A stretch of DNA of 64,000 nucleotides from contig NZ_FOYX01000001.1 in assembly GCF_900112245.1 (NCBI RefSeq), forward strand, positions 2,281,856 through 2,345,855, written 5' to 3'. This DNA comes from Maribacter stanieri. GTDB taxonomy: Bacteria; Bacteroidota; Bacteroidia; Flavobacteriales; Flavobacteriaceae. Position numbers and translations under genes: made by a program. Positions 25,257 to 34,828 of the stretch are shown here, in pieces; position 1 is the first letter of the stretch, and every line of letters starts with the position of its first letter. Under the pieces are notes generated by a model. That model had not been told where the DNA came from. It did not search any database and was given only the letters and a program-made list of their open reading frames with translations.

Positions 25257-26174
25257 ATGAGTATATCATGGACAGGCGTTATGCCAGCAGTTACCACAAA
25301 ATTTACCGCTAAAGATGAATTAGACCTAGATATGTTCGCGGTTAATATTAATGCACAATTAGAAGCAGGTGTAAGCGGAATTATTCTCGGTGGCACATTA
25401 GGAGAAGCAAGTACTCTTACCTCTAATGAGAAAAAGGTTTTAATGAAAGAGACCGTTAAGTTGGTAAAAGGCAAAGTGCCTGTTATTATCAATATTGCAG
25501 AACAGACTACTAAGGGTGCCATACATGCCGCACATGTTGCAGAAGAATGTGGCGCAACAGGGTTGATGATGCTACCACCCATGCGTTACAAAGCTAATGA
25601 TTATGAAACGGTAACTTATTTTAAAGAAACGGCAAAAAGTACCAAGCTGCCAATTATGATTTATAATAACCCTATAGATTATGGTATAATGGTGACTCTA
25701 GATATGCTAGAAGAATTGACTGAATGTGATAATATACAGGCTGTAAAAGAATCAACTAGAGATATATCTAACATTACTCGAATTAAGACAAGGTTTGGCA
25801 ATCGCTTAAATGTTTTAACAGGTGTTGATACTTTAGGTCTGGAAAGTACATTAATGGGTGCCGATGGATGGGTAGCCGGATTAGTTTGTGCTTTTCCTGC
25901 AGAAACCTGTGCAGTTTTTGAGTTGGCAAAAGCTGGAAGAATTAAAGAAGCCTTAGAAATCTACAGATGGTTTTTGCCATTGTTAGAATTAGATATTAGC
26001 CCACAATTGGTACAGAATATTAAAATGGCAGAAGTAGCTACTGGGATAGGTACTGAATATGTTAGAGCTCCAAGAGTACCATTAATAGGTGCTGAGAGAA
26101 AACGAGTTGCTGCAGTTATTAAACAAGGTATGGCTACACGACCTACATTGCCAGATTATAAAGGAATTAATTAA
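25257..26174 (+). CDS. Delta1-pyrroline-4-hydroxy-2-carboxylate deaminase, DapA family
   Basis: 305 residues of the dihydrodipicolinate synthase/N-acetylneuraminate lyase (TIM barrel) family. The Schiff-base lysine is in AVKESTRD, and the family Tyr in MIYNNPIDYG. Family members include dihydrodipicolinate synthase itself, but the next three genes (semialdehyde dehydrogenase, proline racemase-type epimerase, D-amino acid oxidase) complete the D-hydroxyproline route, in which this enzyme turns pyrroline-4-hydroxy-2-carboxylate into alpha-ketoglutarate semialdehyde with release of ammonia. The specific function therefore rests on context and not on a diagnostic residue. Confidence 0.85.
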   Translation: MSISWTGVMPAVTTKFTAKDELDLDMFAVNINAQLEAGVSGIILGGTLGEASTLTSNEKKVLMKETVKLVKGKVPVIINIAEQTTKGAIHAAHVAEECGATGLMMLPPMRYKANDYETVTYFKETAKSTKLPIMIYNNPIDYGIMVTLDMLEELTECDNIQAVKESTRDISNITRIKTRFGNRLNVLTGVDTLGLESTLMGADGWVAGLVCAFPAETCAVFELAKAGRIKEALEIYRWFLPLLELDISPQLVQNIKMAEVATGIGTEYVRAPRVPLIGAERKRVAAVIKQGMATRPTLPDYKGIN

Positions 26175-26228
26175 TTAAATATAGTTTACACTTTTATAGA
26201 GTGTTTTTTCAACTTTTGGCAATTGTCT

Positions 26229-26270
26229 AGAAAGAAGCCAAATTTATTACAGGTTCTTTCTTTACTTTTG
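26229..26270 (+). promoter_or_regulatory. Inverted repeat and -7 box before the dehydrogenase gene
   Basis: AGAAAGAA (26229-26236) and its complement TTCTTTCT (26254-26261) are separated by 17 bases and followed directly by TACTTTTG (26263-26270), a TAnnTTTG match, 23 bases before the ATG at 26293. It could be a second, regulated promoter inside the hydroxyproline operon. Confidence 0.35.
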
Positions 26271-26292
26271 AGTAACAGGATAAATATAGAGA

Positions 26293-27870
26293 ATGATAAG
26301 TGGTACAAATTCAATAGGGTATACATCTTCTAAAAAGGGTAAAGTAACCTTTAAGACCTTTAACCCTAAAGAAAATAAAAATACGGAGTGGACTTTTTAT
26401 GAGGCAACTTCTAATGAAATTGATGATGCTGTTGAATTGGCAACGAACGCTTTCAAAGTATATAAGCATATTTCTGGATTACGAAAAGCAGAATTTCTAG
26501 AAGAAATAGCAACAGAAATAGAAGCGTTGGGCGACGAATTGATTAATACGTATTGTAAGGAGTCTGGTTTGCCAGAAGGTAGAGCAAGAGGAGAACGCGG
26601 TCGTACCATGGGGCAATTACGTGCCTTTGCCAATGTTTTAAAAGAAGGTTCTTGGGTAGAGGCTGTTATTGAAAAAGCACAACCCAATAGAGAACCAATG
26701 CCGAAATCAGATATACGTAAAATGTTGTTTCCATTAGGTCCTGTGGTGGTATTTGGAGCCAGTAATTTTCCATTGGCGTTTTCAACTGCTGGTGGAGATA
26801 CTGCTAGTGCACTAGCGGCAGGTTGTCCGGTTATTGTAAAAAGTCATCCAATGCATGCAGGTACTGGTGAATTGGTATCATCGGCAATAATAAAGGCGGC
26901 AGAAAAAACCGGTATGCCAAATGGTGTGTTCTCTAATTTAAATAGTAGTGGAATAGAAGTAGGGCAGCAATTGGTTAAACATCCTAAAGTAAAAGCTGTA
27001 GGTTTTACCGGTAGTATTAATGGTGGTACGGCACTGTACAAATTAGCCAATGAACGTGATGAACCTATACCTGTATTTGCAGAAATGGGTAGTATTAACC
27101 CGGTTGTTATCCTGCCCTCGGCGTTAGAAAATGATAGTGATGCATGGGCTACCAAATACGCTTCGTCAATTACTATGGGTGCGGGTCAGTTTTGTACCAA
27201 CCCAGGTTTGGTTCTAGGAATAAAAGGAGAAAAGTTAAACGGATTCATAAATAAATTATCCGAGGAAATATTAAAATTAGAGCCTACATGTATGCTCCAC
27301 CCAAATATACATGCCAAATATCAAGAAGGTAAAAAAGAATTGTCTGGTCAAAATGGAGTAACTGTTACTGCAAATTATGAAAAGGATACAAATGAAAATA
27401 CGGCACAACCATCTATTTTAAAAGTTAGCGGTGCAGATTTTTTAGCAAACACCAAATTACATAAAGAAGTCTTTGGACCGTTTTCAGTAGTTGTTACTTG
27501 TGAGAATGTTACTGAACTCGAAAATATCCTTAATCATCTGGAAGGTCAATTAACTGGTACTATTTTAGGGTCAGAAGATGATTTGGAAAAGCATACAAAT
27601 GTTGTAGATGCGCTACAAAGTAGGGTAGGGCGTTTATTGTTTAATGGCGTGCCTACAGGTGTAGAGGTTTGTTCTTCTATGGTTCATGGAGGTCCATTTC
27701 CTGCTTCTACTGATGCTCGTTTTACTTCTGTGGGTACATCGGCAATCAAAAGGTGGGTACGTCCGGTTTCTTTTCAAGACTGGCCTAATAAATTATTGCC
27801 ACAGGCATTACAAGATGAAAATCCACTTAAAATAACACGTCTAATAGAAGGCGTTTATAGCAAGAACTAA
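26293..27870 (+). CDS. Alpha-ketoglutarate semialdehyde (2,5-dioxovalerate) dehydrogenase
   Basis: 525 residues of the aldehyde dehydrogenase family. Visible catalytic features: the NAD(P)-binding region VGFTGSINGGTALYKLA, the general-base Glu in FAEMGSINPV and the nucleophilic Cys in GAGQFCTNPG. The FGASNFPLAFSTAGGDTASALAAGCPVIVKSHP stretch is characteristic of 2,5-dioxovalerate dehydrogenases. It oxidises alpha-ketoglutarate semialdehyde to 2-oxoglutarate, the last step of hydroxyproline breakdown and entry to the TCA cycle. It follows the deaminase by 118 bases. Confidence 0.9.
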   Translation: MISGTNSIGYTSSKKGKVTFKTFNPKENKNTEWTFYEATSNEIDDAVELATNAFKVYKHISGLRKAEFLEEIATEIEALGDELINTYCKESGLPEGRARGERGRTMGQLRAFANVLKEGSWVEAVIEKAQPNREPMPKSDIRKMLFPLGPVVVFGASNFPLAFSTAGGDTASALAAGCPVIVKSHPMHAGTGELVSSAIIKAAEKTGMPNGVFSNLNSSGIEVGQQLVKHPKVKAVGFTGSINGGTALYKLANERDEPIPVFAEMGSINPVVILPSALENDSDAWATKYASSITMGAGQFCTNPGLVLGIKGEKLNGFINKLSEEILKLEPTCMLHPNIHAKYQEGKKELSGQNGVTVTANYEKDTNENTAQPSILKVSGADFLANTKLHKEVFGPFSVVVTCENVTELENILNHLEGQLTGTILGSEDDLEKHTNVVDALQSRVGRLLFNGVPTGVEVCSSMVHGGPFPASTDARFTSVGTSAIKRWVRPVSFQDWPNKLLPQALQDENPLKITRLIEGVYSKN

Positions 27871-27907
27871 AAAAAATAAGTTGAACAACGGTAATTAATG
27901 TTTCTAA

Positions 27908-28915
27908 ATGGCAAGTAGCACTTTTGTTTGTATTGATGCGCACACCTGCGGAAATCCAGTAAGGGTAATTAAGCACGGTGGTCCTAATTTATTTGGGAAT
28001 ACAATGAGTGAAAAACGCCAGCATTTTCTAAAGGAATATGATTGGATCCGTAAAGGATTAATGTTTGAGCCTCGTGGACATGATATGATGAGCGGTAGTA
28101 TATTCTATGCGCCAAGTGATCCTGATAATGATTTTGGAATACTATTTATTGAAACGAGTGGTTGTTTACCAATGTGTGGGCACGGAACAATAGGAGCAAT
28201 AACAATTGGTATAGAAGAAGGATTGATTGTGCCAAAAGTACCAGGACAGGTTCGTATGGAAACCCCTGCAGGTTTAGTACTTGTTACTTATCGGCAAACA
28301 GGAAAGAAAGTAGATTGGGTTAAATTGATCAATGTAAAGTCTTACCTGGCAGCAACAGATTTGACCATTGAATCTTCCCATTTGGGTGAACTGATTTTTG
28401 ATGTATCCTACGGTGGTAATTTTTATGCCATTATAGATCCACAAAAAAACTTTAGTGGAATACATGACTATTCCGCCAACGAATTAATACAGTTTAGTCA
28501 AGAATTAAGGGCAGAAATTAATATCAAGTATCCTAATTTATTTATTCATCCGGAGGATACTACCATAAGAAATGTGAGTCATATGTTATGGACAGGAAAT
28601 ACCATGTCTGAAACTGCTACCGCAAGAAATGCTGTTTTTTATGGCGATAAAGCAATTGATCGTTCACCTTGTGGTACAGGTACTTCTGCTAGAATGGCGC
28701 AGTGGCATGCAAAAGGCAAATTGACTGTCGCCGAAGATTTTATTCATGAAAGTTATATAGGGTCTCAATTTATAGGATGTGTAGAGGAAGAAACAGAATT
28801 GGCAGGGAAACCAGCCATTATACCCAGTATTAAAGGTTGGGCGAAAATATACGGCCACAATACTATTACTATAGATGATGATGATCCGTATGCACATGGA
28901 TTCCAAGTAATATAA
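27908..28915 (+). CDS. 4-hydroxyproline 2-epimerase (proline racemase family)
   Basis: 335 residues. Both catalytic cysteines of the proline racemase family are present: MCGHGTIGA near residue 88 and DRSPCGTGTSARMA near residue 257, so it is a two-base racemase or epimerase and not the Thr-containing dehydratase type. Conserved SGGxF/GGNFYAIID (here DVSYGGNFYAIIDPQ) is also clear. In this operon it most likely converts trans-4-hydroxy-L-proline to cis-4-hydroxy-D-proline, the first catabolic step; proline racemase activity cannot be excluded by sequence alone. It lies 37 bases after the dehydrogenase gene. Confidence 0.88.
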   Translation: MASSTFVCIDAHTCGNPVRVIKHGGPNLFGNTMSEKRQHFLKEYDWIRKGLMFEPRGHDMMSGSIFYAPSDPDNDFGILFIETSGCLPMCGHGTIGAITIGIEEGLIVPKVPGQVRMETPAGLVLVTYRQTGKKVDWVKLINVKSYLAATDLTIESSHLGELIFDVSYGGNFYAIIDPQKNFSGIHDYSANELIQFSQELRAEINIKYPNLFIHPEDTTIRNVSHMLWTGNTMSETATARNAVFYGDKAIDRSPCGTGTSARMAQWHAKGKLTVAEDFIHESYIGSQFIGCVEEETELAGKPAIIPSIKGWAKIYGHNTITIDDDDPYAHGFQVI

Positions 28916-28933
28916 ATTTAGCAATGATTTAAA

Positions 28934-30181
28934 ATGAAGAATGTAGTTGTTATTGGTGCTGGTATTGTAGGTTTAAGCACTGCGTATTATTTATTGAAAG
29001 AAGGATTTCAAGTTACTATAATTGATAAAGGAGACATCACCTCTGGCGCATCATTTGTAAATGCAGGCTATATAACACCAAGTCATATAATTCCTTTAGC
29101 ATCGCCAGGTATGATTGCCAAAGGAATTAAAATGATGTTTAATTCTGCGAGTCCGTTTTATATGAAACCCAGGCTTGATACAGATTTTCTTAAATGGTCA
29201 TGGTATTTTCATAAATCTTCAACCCTAGCCAAAGTGGAAAAAGCTATTCCACTGATAAAGGATATAAATCTTATAAGTAGACAATTATTTACTGATATCA
29301 AAAACTCAGGCGATTTAGGAGATTTTCAATTAGAACGCAAGGGCTTATTAATGCTGTATAAGACAGAAGCAAGTTATTTACATGAAAAGAAAGTTGCAGA
29401 AAGGGTAAATTTTGAAGGTCTTGAGGTCTCTGATTTAAATAAGTCTGAACTACATAAATTAGAACCTAATGTAAATATAGAAGCAGAAGGAGCTATACAT
29501 TATGAATGTGATGGACATACTACACCAACAGAAATAATGCCAAAGCTGTTAATTTACTTAAAACAGCAAGGTGTTGTTATTAAGACAAATGAAGAAGTAC
29601 TTGATATTAAAACTTCAGGAACAATAATTAAGGAGATAATTACAGATAAAGACAGCTATAGACCAGATGAGGTAGTTTTAGCAGCTGGGTCTTGGAGTGG
29701 TAATCTTGCTAAAAAACTGAATTTAAAACTATCATTGCAAGGGGGTAAAGGCTATAGTATAAATGTAGCACGCGAAACGGGTATTTCAATACCGGCAATA
29801 TTGATGGAATCTAAAATGGCGGTAACGCCTATGAATGGATTTACAAGATTTGCAGGTACTATGGAGTTTTCAGGTAACAATGATGTGGTAAGAAAAGAAA
29901 GGGTACATGCTATAGCCAATGGTGCACATTCTTTTTATCCTGATATAGAAATAAACGATACAGAGATAAATGCTGTTAAGACAGGTTTACGACCAGTATC
30001 GCCAGACGGTTTGCCGTATATAGGTAAATCTTCAAAGTTTACAAACCTTACCATAGCCACAGGACACGCTATGATGGGGTGGAGTTTAGGACCTGCTACA
30101 GGGAAGCTAGTTGCAGAGTTATTATCTGATACTAAGCCATCTATGAACCTTACTGCTTTTAGTCCAGAAAGGACATTCTAA
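28934..30181 (+). CDS. FAD-dependent D-amino acid dehydrogenase, probable D-hydroxyproline oxidase
   Basis: 415 residues of the DAO/DadA family. The FAD-binding Rossmann motif is VIGAGIVGLSTAYYLLKEGFQVTIIDKGD, followed by ASFVNAGYITPSH. The C-terminal region has GLRPVSPDGLPYIGKSSKFTNLTIATGHAMMGWSLGPATGKLV, the family FAD/substrate signature. It would oxidise cis-4-hydroxy-D-proline to pyrroline-4-hydroxy-2-carboxylate, the substrate of the deaminase at 25257. It ends the operon; 124 bases then separate it from the sensory operon, with no clear terminator in that gap. Confidence 0.88.
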   Translation: MKNVVVIGAGIVGLSTAYYLLKEGFQVTIIDKGDITSGASFVNAGYITPSHIIPLASPGMIAKGIKMMFNSASPFYMKPRLDTDFLKWSWYFHKSSTLAKVEKAIPLIKDINLISRQLFTDIKNSGDLGDFQLERKGLLMLYKTEASYLHEKKVAERVNFEGLEVSDLNKSELHKLEPNVNIEAEGAIHYECDGHTTPTEIMPKLLIYLKQQGVVIKTNEEVLDIKTSGTIIKEIITDKDSYRPDEVVLAAGSWSGNLAKKLNLKLSLQGGKGYSINVARETGISIPAILMESKMAVTPMNGFTRFAGTMEFSGNNDVVRKERVHAIANGAHSFYPDIEINDTEINAVKTGLRPVSPDGLPYIGKSSKFTNLTIATGHAMMGWSLGPATGKLVAELLSDTKPSMNLTAFSPERTF

Positions 30182-30194
30182 AGAATTTTAAAAA

Positions 30195-30285
30195 ATACTC
30201 ATCGGCATAGAATCACCATTCACCGACACTAAATTGCCATTCACCTACAGTTACCATTTTAACAATCATTAATCGTTGACATTTG
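30195..30285 (+). promoter_or_regulatory. Promoter P1: three direct repeats at 21-bp spacing plus weak -7 box
   Basis: Repeats of 13 bases start at 30195 (ATACTCATCGGCA), 30216 (CCATTCACCGACA) and 30237 (CCATTCACCTACA), exactly 21 bp apart. The box GACATTTG starts at 30278, 41 bases after the start of the nearest repeat. The same layout occurs at P2, P3 and P4. A 21-bp period of direct repeats is the known binding geometry of LytTR-type regulators; one is encoded in this operon (36210). There is no -33 TTG, which fits activator dependence. Confidence 0.75.
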
Positions 30286-30305
30286 TAGTATCAAATAAAT
30301 GACCA

Positions 30306-30707
30306 ATGGATATATTATTAATAGAAGACGATTTAATCGAAGTAATGAAGTTGAAACGTACAGTTTCTAAACTTAATTTAAAGCATTCGATTATAGAAGC
30401 AAAAAATGGTGAAGAAGCATTAACCTATTTAAGGTCAGGTGAAAAATTACCAGATATTATTCTATTAGATTTAAATATGCCAAGAATGAATGGTATAGAA
30501 TTTCTTGCTATTTTAAAGGAAGATGAAATACTTCAGTATTTACCAACAGTCATTTTAACCACATCTGAAAATAGAGCAGATCTATTAAAATGTTACCAAG
30601 CTGGTATAGCAGGTTATGTAATTAAGCCTTTAAAATATGAGGATTATGAGTATAAGTTAAATGCTGTTTTAGAGTACTGGAATGTTAATCAATTGGTTAA
30701 AGGCTAA
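30306..30707 (+). CDS. Single-domain response regulator (Rcp1-like)
   Basis: 133 residues, receiver domain only. Acidic pair in IEDD, phosphoacceptor Asp in ILLDLNMPRMNG, Thr/Ser in VILTTSEN and Lys in YVIKPL. The layout with LLKCYQAGIAGYVIKPLKYEDYEYKLNAVLEYW is typical of Rcp1-type receivers, which work in phosphorelays with Hpt proteins or kinases and not by binding DNA. It is the first gene behind promoter P1. Eighty bases and an internal -7 box separate it from the H-NOX gene. Confidence 0.9.
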   Translation: MDILLIEDDLIEVMKLKRTVSKLNLKHSIIEAKNGEEALTYLRSGEKLPDIILLDLNMPRMNGIEFLAILKEDEILQYLPTVILTTSENRADLLKCYQAGIAGYVIKPLKYEDYEYKLNAVLEYWNVNQLVKG

Positions 30708-30757
30708 CAAAAAAGCTCATTTCACAACATTTTCAAGTATATCTGTATTAATTTTCC

Positions 30758-30765
30758 TACGTTTG
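30758..30765 (+). promoter_or_regulatory. Internal -7 box before the H-NOX gene
   Basis: TACGTTTG matches TAnnTTTG, 22 bases before the ATG at 30788. It suggests that the sensor genes also have a promoter independent of P1. Confidence 0.4.
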
Positions 30766-30787
30766 AAAATAAATCAAATATTTTCGA

Positions 30788-31330
30788 ATGAAAGGCATAG
30801 TGTTTACAGAGTTTTTAGAAATGGTCGAATCGGAGTTCGGTTTAGAGACTGTTGATAATATTATTGAAAAATCCAATCTACCATCTGAGGGTATTTATAC
30901 TTCTGTTGCCACCTATGAATTCAATGAAATGGTGGCGTTGATTACCCAATTAAGTAAAGAGGTAGATTTACCCGCCGGAGATTTAATTTATGCCTTCGGT
31001 CTTTACTTGTTTTCAAGTTTAAAGAACGCCCATCCAGAGGTTATTCAAAATTATAAATCACCAATAGGTTTACTATATTCTATAGAAGACCATATACATG
31101 TACACGTAAAAAAGCTATATCCAGAAGCTGAGTTACCTACATTTAAAATTCTTGAAAAAACAGATACTTCAATTTCAATGATATATTCTTCATCTAGAGG
31201 TTTGTATAGATTGGCCCATGGGTTAATTGAGAAAGCATTTGAACATTTTAATGGTAAGGCAGATATAAGCTATGAACTTCTTAAGGAAGATGGTACGGAA
31301 GTGAAATTTGATGTAGTACAAAATGGATAA
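30788..31330 (+). CDS. H-NOX (HNOB) haem domain sensor protein
   Basis: A 180-residue stand-alone H-NOX. The start MKGIVFTEFLEMVESEFG and the strand/helix order match the family. The proximal haem ligand is His104 (H-V-H-V-K-K-L-Y-P, aligned with the H-x-x-L-x-x-I-Y-P of soluble guanylate cyclase), and the haem-propionate motif YxSxR is Y134-S-S136-S-R138. Bacterial H-NOX proteins bind nitric oxide and inhibit or control a histidine kinase encoded next to them. Here the gene overlaps the next kinase gene by 8 bases, so the two are almost certainly partners. No distal-pocket Tyr is assigned, so O2 binding cannot be judged. Confidence 0.92.
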   Translation: MKGIVFTEFLEMVESEFGLETVDNIIEKSNLPSEGIYTSVATYEFNEMVALITQLSKEVDLPAGDLIYAFGLYLFSSLKNAHPEVIQNYKSPIGLLYSIEDHIHVHVKKLYPEAELPTFKILEKTDTSISMIYSSSRGLYRLAHGLIEKAFEHFNGKADISYELLKEDGTEVKFDVVQNG

Positions 31331-33686
31331 TAAAGAAGTTGTTCTCTTAAAAAAAGCCCTTGAAAGGCAAAAAAAGGCACGTAAACAGGCTGAGAGGATT
31401 TTAGAGGATAAATCTAAAGAACTTTATGATGTTACTCACCATTTAAGAGAATCAAATCAAAAGCTTGAGAATTTACTGAGTGAAAAAACCTCAGAGCTTG
31501 ATGGTATTTTTATAAATATTATAGATCCTTATGTTGTTATGGATCTTCAGTTCAATGTAATAAACATGAACAGGTCGGCCAAAGAGTTTTTGGGCTTTGA
31601 CCATTTAGAAAAAGTAGTAAACCTTTCTCAATTTATACATCCAGATTTTTTAGCGTATACCCAGGAGTCTATGAGCTCTATGATGGAGGTTGGCAGTTTA
31701 AAGAATTATCGAGCAAAGATTATTCTTGACGGTGGTGTTGAAAAATGGATTCAAATAAATGCTAGTCTTGTTTATGATAAAAACCAAAGACCTATTGCCG
31801 CACAGGGTATAATTAGAGATATTTCACAAGAAACAGAAGTAAAAAGACTTGTTGCAGAGCAAAAGGCTCAATTAGATATCATTGTAGAAAACTCTCCTCT
31901 TGGTATTGTTCTTTCTGTTGATGGCGAAATTCTAAAGACTAATAATACGTTTCTAGAAATGTTGGGATATAATGAGAAGGAACTTAAAAATGTTTCTTTC
32001 AAGTCCATATCTCAACCTGAAAAAGTTAAGGGAGGTATATATTCTATTGATGAAATGTGTGCTGGCAAACTTGATAAGTTTACAGAAGTATGGAGATTCA
32101 ATAAAAAAGATGGTACTACTATTATGGGCAAGACTATGATGTCCGCTATACATGATGACCATAGAAAAACCGATTATCAAGTAGCAATTATAGAAGATAT
32201 TTCTCATCAATTAGAAGCTGATAGAAAACTTAAGGCATCTGAAAATAGATTATCAGCATTAATTTCTAATTTACAAACTGGGGTGCTCTTAGAAGATGAG
32301 AATGGTAAAGTGGCATTGACCAACCAAATGTTCTGTAATATTTTCAATATTAAAAATACTCCTAAAAATCTTATTGGAGTTGACTGTGAAGAATCTGAAA
32401 AGGAGAATAAAAAGCTCTTTAAAAATCCCGATAACTTTGTAACTAGAATTGAAGAAATTCTAGCAAAGAAAGAACCTGTATTGGCAGATGAGTTAGAAAT
32501 GTTAGATGGTAGGGTCTTGGCAAGAGATTTTATTCCTATTGATAATGATGGCGACTATAAAGGTCACTTATGGGCTTACCATGATATTACAATAAGCAAG
32601 AATTACAGAAAAAATTTAGAAGCCCAACGAGAAAAATATGGTAGTATAATAGCTAACATGAATTTAGGTTTGGTTGAGGTTGATAATGACGATATTATAC
32701 AGATGGTCAACCAAAGTTTTTGTAATATGAGCGGCTATGAAAGCAAATATCTTATAGGTAAAGTAGCTTCTAAAGTTGTTAGATTCAAAGATGGTGGCAT
32801 AATTGAAAAGAAGAATAAAAATAGACTCGGCGGTATATCAGAATCTTATGAAGTAGAAGTCGTAGATAAAAATGATAATGTAAAACATTGGCTAATTAGT
32901 GGCGCACCTAGATATGATGATACAGGTTCGGTAATTGGTTCTATAGGCATACATTTAGATATAACTGATCAAAAGGAGTTAGAGCTTCAAAAAGAAAGAT
33001 TACTTAAAGATTTAGAAAATAGTAATCAAGGTCTACAAGAGTATGCGCATATAGTTTCTCATGACCTTAAATCACCATTAAGAAGTATTAGTGCATTGGC
33101 TACTTGGTTAAGCGATGATTACAAAGATGTATTAGATGAAAGTGGGCGACAAAATCTTGATCTCATGCAAGAGAAAGTTGCATCTATGGATAAATTAATT
33201 CACGGTATTCTAGAATATTCAACTGCCAATAGCTCAGCTCTAGATGATTCTAAAGTAAATTTAAATGAAGTCATTACAGATATAGGTGAAACTATATATA
33301 TACCTGAACACGTAAAATTGGTGATACCTAAACCACTACCAACTATTATGGCAGATAGAATTAAGGTTCATCAAGTTTTTCAAAATATTATTGGTAATGC
33401 CGTGGTACATATAGAAAGGGAAGAAGGACTTGTAGAAGTTCTCTGTAAAGATGATGGAGAATTCTGGCAGTTTACTATTAGCGATAATGGAGTAGGTATA
33501 CCAGAAGAATATCATAAAAAGATTTTTGATATATTTCAATCTATCGGAAATAATGAAAGATCTACAGGTATAGGACTTTCTATAGTGAAGAAAATTGTTG
33601 ATCGCTACCAAGGTAACGTGTGGGTAGATAGTGCAGTAGGGGAAGGTACCCAATTTCATTTTACTATAAAGAAGCACCATAATTAA
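31323..33686 (+). CDS. Multi-PAS soluble histidine kinase, H-NOX partner
   Basis: 787 residues, no membrane segment. An N-terminal coiled coil (LLKKALERQKKARKQAERILEDKSKEL, then LRESNQKLENLLSEKTSELDGIF) matches the start of kinases paired with H-NOX. Four PAS domains follow at about residues 55-180, 180-305, 305-430 and 430-555. The HisKA box is HIVSHDLKSPLRSISAL, with an HATPase domain at the C-terminus (N-box QNIIGNAVVHI, G1 ISDNGVGIP, G2 GIGLSIVKKIV). There is no C-terminal receiver. It probably feeds the Hpt protein at 35889 and the receivers in the region. Confidence 0.92.
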   Translation: MDNKEVVLLKKALERQKKARKQAERILEDKSKELYDVTHHLRESNQKLENLLSEKTSELDGIFINIIDPYVVMDLQFNVINMNRSAKEFLGFDHLEKVVNLSQFIHPDFLAYTQESMSSMMEVGSLKNYRAKIILDGGVEKWIQINASLVYDKNQRPIAAQGIIRDISQETEVKRLVAEQKAQLDIIVENSPLGIVLSVDGEILKTNNTFLEMLGYNEKELKNVSFKSISQPEKVKGGIYSIDEMCAGKLDKFTEVWRFNKKDGTTIMGKTMMSAIHDDHRKTDYQVAIIEDISHQLEADRKLKASENRLSALISNLQTGVLLEDENGKVALTNQMFCNIFNIKNTPKNLIGVDCEESEKENKKLFKNPDNFVTRIEEILAKKEPVLADELEMLDGRVLARDFIPIDNDGDYKGHLWAYHDITISKNYRKNLEAQREKYGSIIANMNLGLVEVDNDDIIQMVNQSFCNMSGYESKYLIGKVASKVVRFKDGGIIEKKNKNRLGGISESYEVEVVDKNDNVKHWLISGAPRYDDTGSVIGSIGIHLDITDQKELELQKERLLKDLENSNQGLQEYAHIVSHDLKSPLRSISALATWLSDDYKDVLDESGRQNLDLMQEKVASMDKLIHGILEYSTANSSALDDSKVNLNEVITDIGETIYIPEHVKLVIPKPLPTIMADRIKVHQVFQNIIGNAVVHIEREEGLVEVLCKDDGEFWQFTISDNGVGIPEEYHKKIFDIFQSIGNNERSTGIGLSIVKKIVDRYQGNVWVDSAVGEGTQFHFTIKKHHN

Positions 33687-33697
33687 TATATCTATAA

Positions 33698-34828
33698 ATG
33701 AAAATAGTTCAGGCGATAAAAGAACCTAACAAACCTTTTAAACTCAATAATTCTGTTGCGTTAAAAGAGCCGTTGGTATTAGTTTTTGGTAATAGATATT
33801 TATTGGAAAGTGATCAAATTTATGCAGAGGTTAGAGAAATGTTTCCCAACGGACATATTGTATTTGGTACTACATCAGGTGAGATTATAGATAATACCGT
33901 TCTTGATAACTGTGTTGTATTAACTGCAATTGAATTTGAAAAAAGTTCAATTTTAGTGAAAAGAAGTAATGTTGACGATTTTAATAACGATGATGAAAAA
34001 TTAGGGAAGAGCCTTATGGCCGAATTCCCAAGAGAAAATTTAAGGCACCTATTCGTTATATCTGAAGGTAGTACTGTAAATGGTAGTGCACTTATTGCAG
34101 GAATTGAACATTTAGGAAACACCAGTTTTGGACTTTCTGGCGGACTTTGTGGTGATGATGATCGTTTTGAGCGAACATTGGCTTCCTATAACGAGAACCC
34201 TAAAGAAGGTGAAATTATAGCTATTGGTTTTTATGGCGAAACCTTAGAAATTACTAGTTCTAATTATGGTGGGTGGACAACTTTTGGACCCGAACGTATA
34301 ATAACCAAATCTAATGGTAATGTACTTTATGAGTTAGATGGTAAACCGGCATTAGATTTATATAAAACCTATTTAGGTGAAAAAGCAAAAGAGTTGCCTA
34401 AGTCAGCTTTACTATATCCTTTGAGCGTAAAAGCAACACAAGATTCAGAAGCATTGGTGCGTACTATTCTTAATATAGATGAGGTAGAGAATACTATGAC
34501 ACTTGCAGGCGATGTTCCAGAAGGGGCTAGAGTGCAATTAATGATGTCATCTGTAGATGATATTGTAAATGGCGCTTTTCATGCCGCAGAATTAGCAATA
34601 AAGGATAGAAAGAACCCTCCAGAGCTAGCATTATTAATAAGTTGTATTGGTAGAAAACTGGTAATGGATCAAAGAACGGAAGAAGAAATAGAAGAGGTAA
34701 AAGCCGTAATAGGTGATGATACCGTAATTGGCGGGTTTTATTCCTATGGAGAAATGGCTCCGTTTAGTGGTCAAGATAGTTGTAAACTACATAACCAGAC
34801 CATGACCTTAACTTTATTTAGCGAATAA
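33698..34828 (+). CDS. FIST-domain sensor protein, NosP-like
   Basis: 376 residues with FIST_N (GHIVFGTTSGEI, then FVISEGSTVNGSALIAGIEHLGN, then SFGLSGGLCGDDDRF) and FIST_C (LLISCIGRKLVMDQRTEEEIEEVKAVIGDD, ending GFYSYGEMAPF and CKLHNQTMTLTL). FIST proteins sense small molecules; a subgroup, NosP, binds haem and nitric oxide and controls a neighbouring histidine kinase. The gene directly precedes a kinase (stop and start overlap by one base) and lies in one operon with an H-NOX, which makes a NosP role attractive. Haem binding by this protein is inference. Confidence 0.9.
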   Translation: MKIVQAIKEPNKPFKLNNSVALKEPLVLVFGNRYLLESDQIYAEVREMFPNGHIVFGTTSGEIIDNTVLDNCVVLTAIEFEKSSILVKRSNVDDFNNDDEKLGKSLMAEFPRENLRHLFVISEGSTVNGSALIAGIEHLGNTSFGLSGGLCGDDDRFERTLASYNENPKEGEIIAIGFYGETLEITSSNYGGWTTFGPERIITKSNGNVLYELDGKPALDLYKTYLGEKAKELPKSALLYPLSVKATQDSEALVRTILNIDEVENTMTLAGDVPEGARVQLMMSSVDDIVNGAFHAAELAIKDRKNPPELALLISCIGRKLVMDQRTEEEIEEVKAVIGDDTVIGGFYSYGEMAPFSGQDSCKLHNQTMTLTLFSE

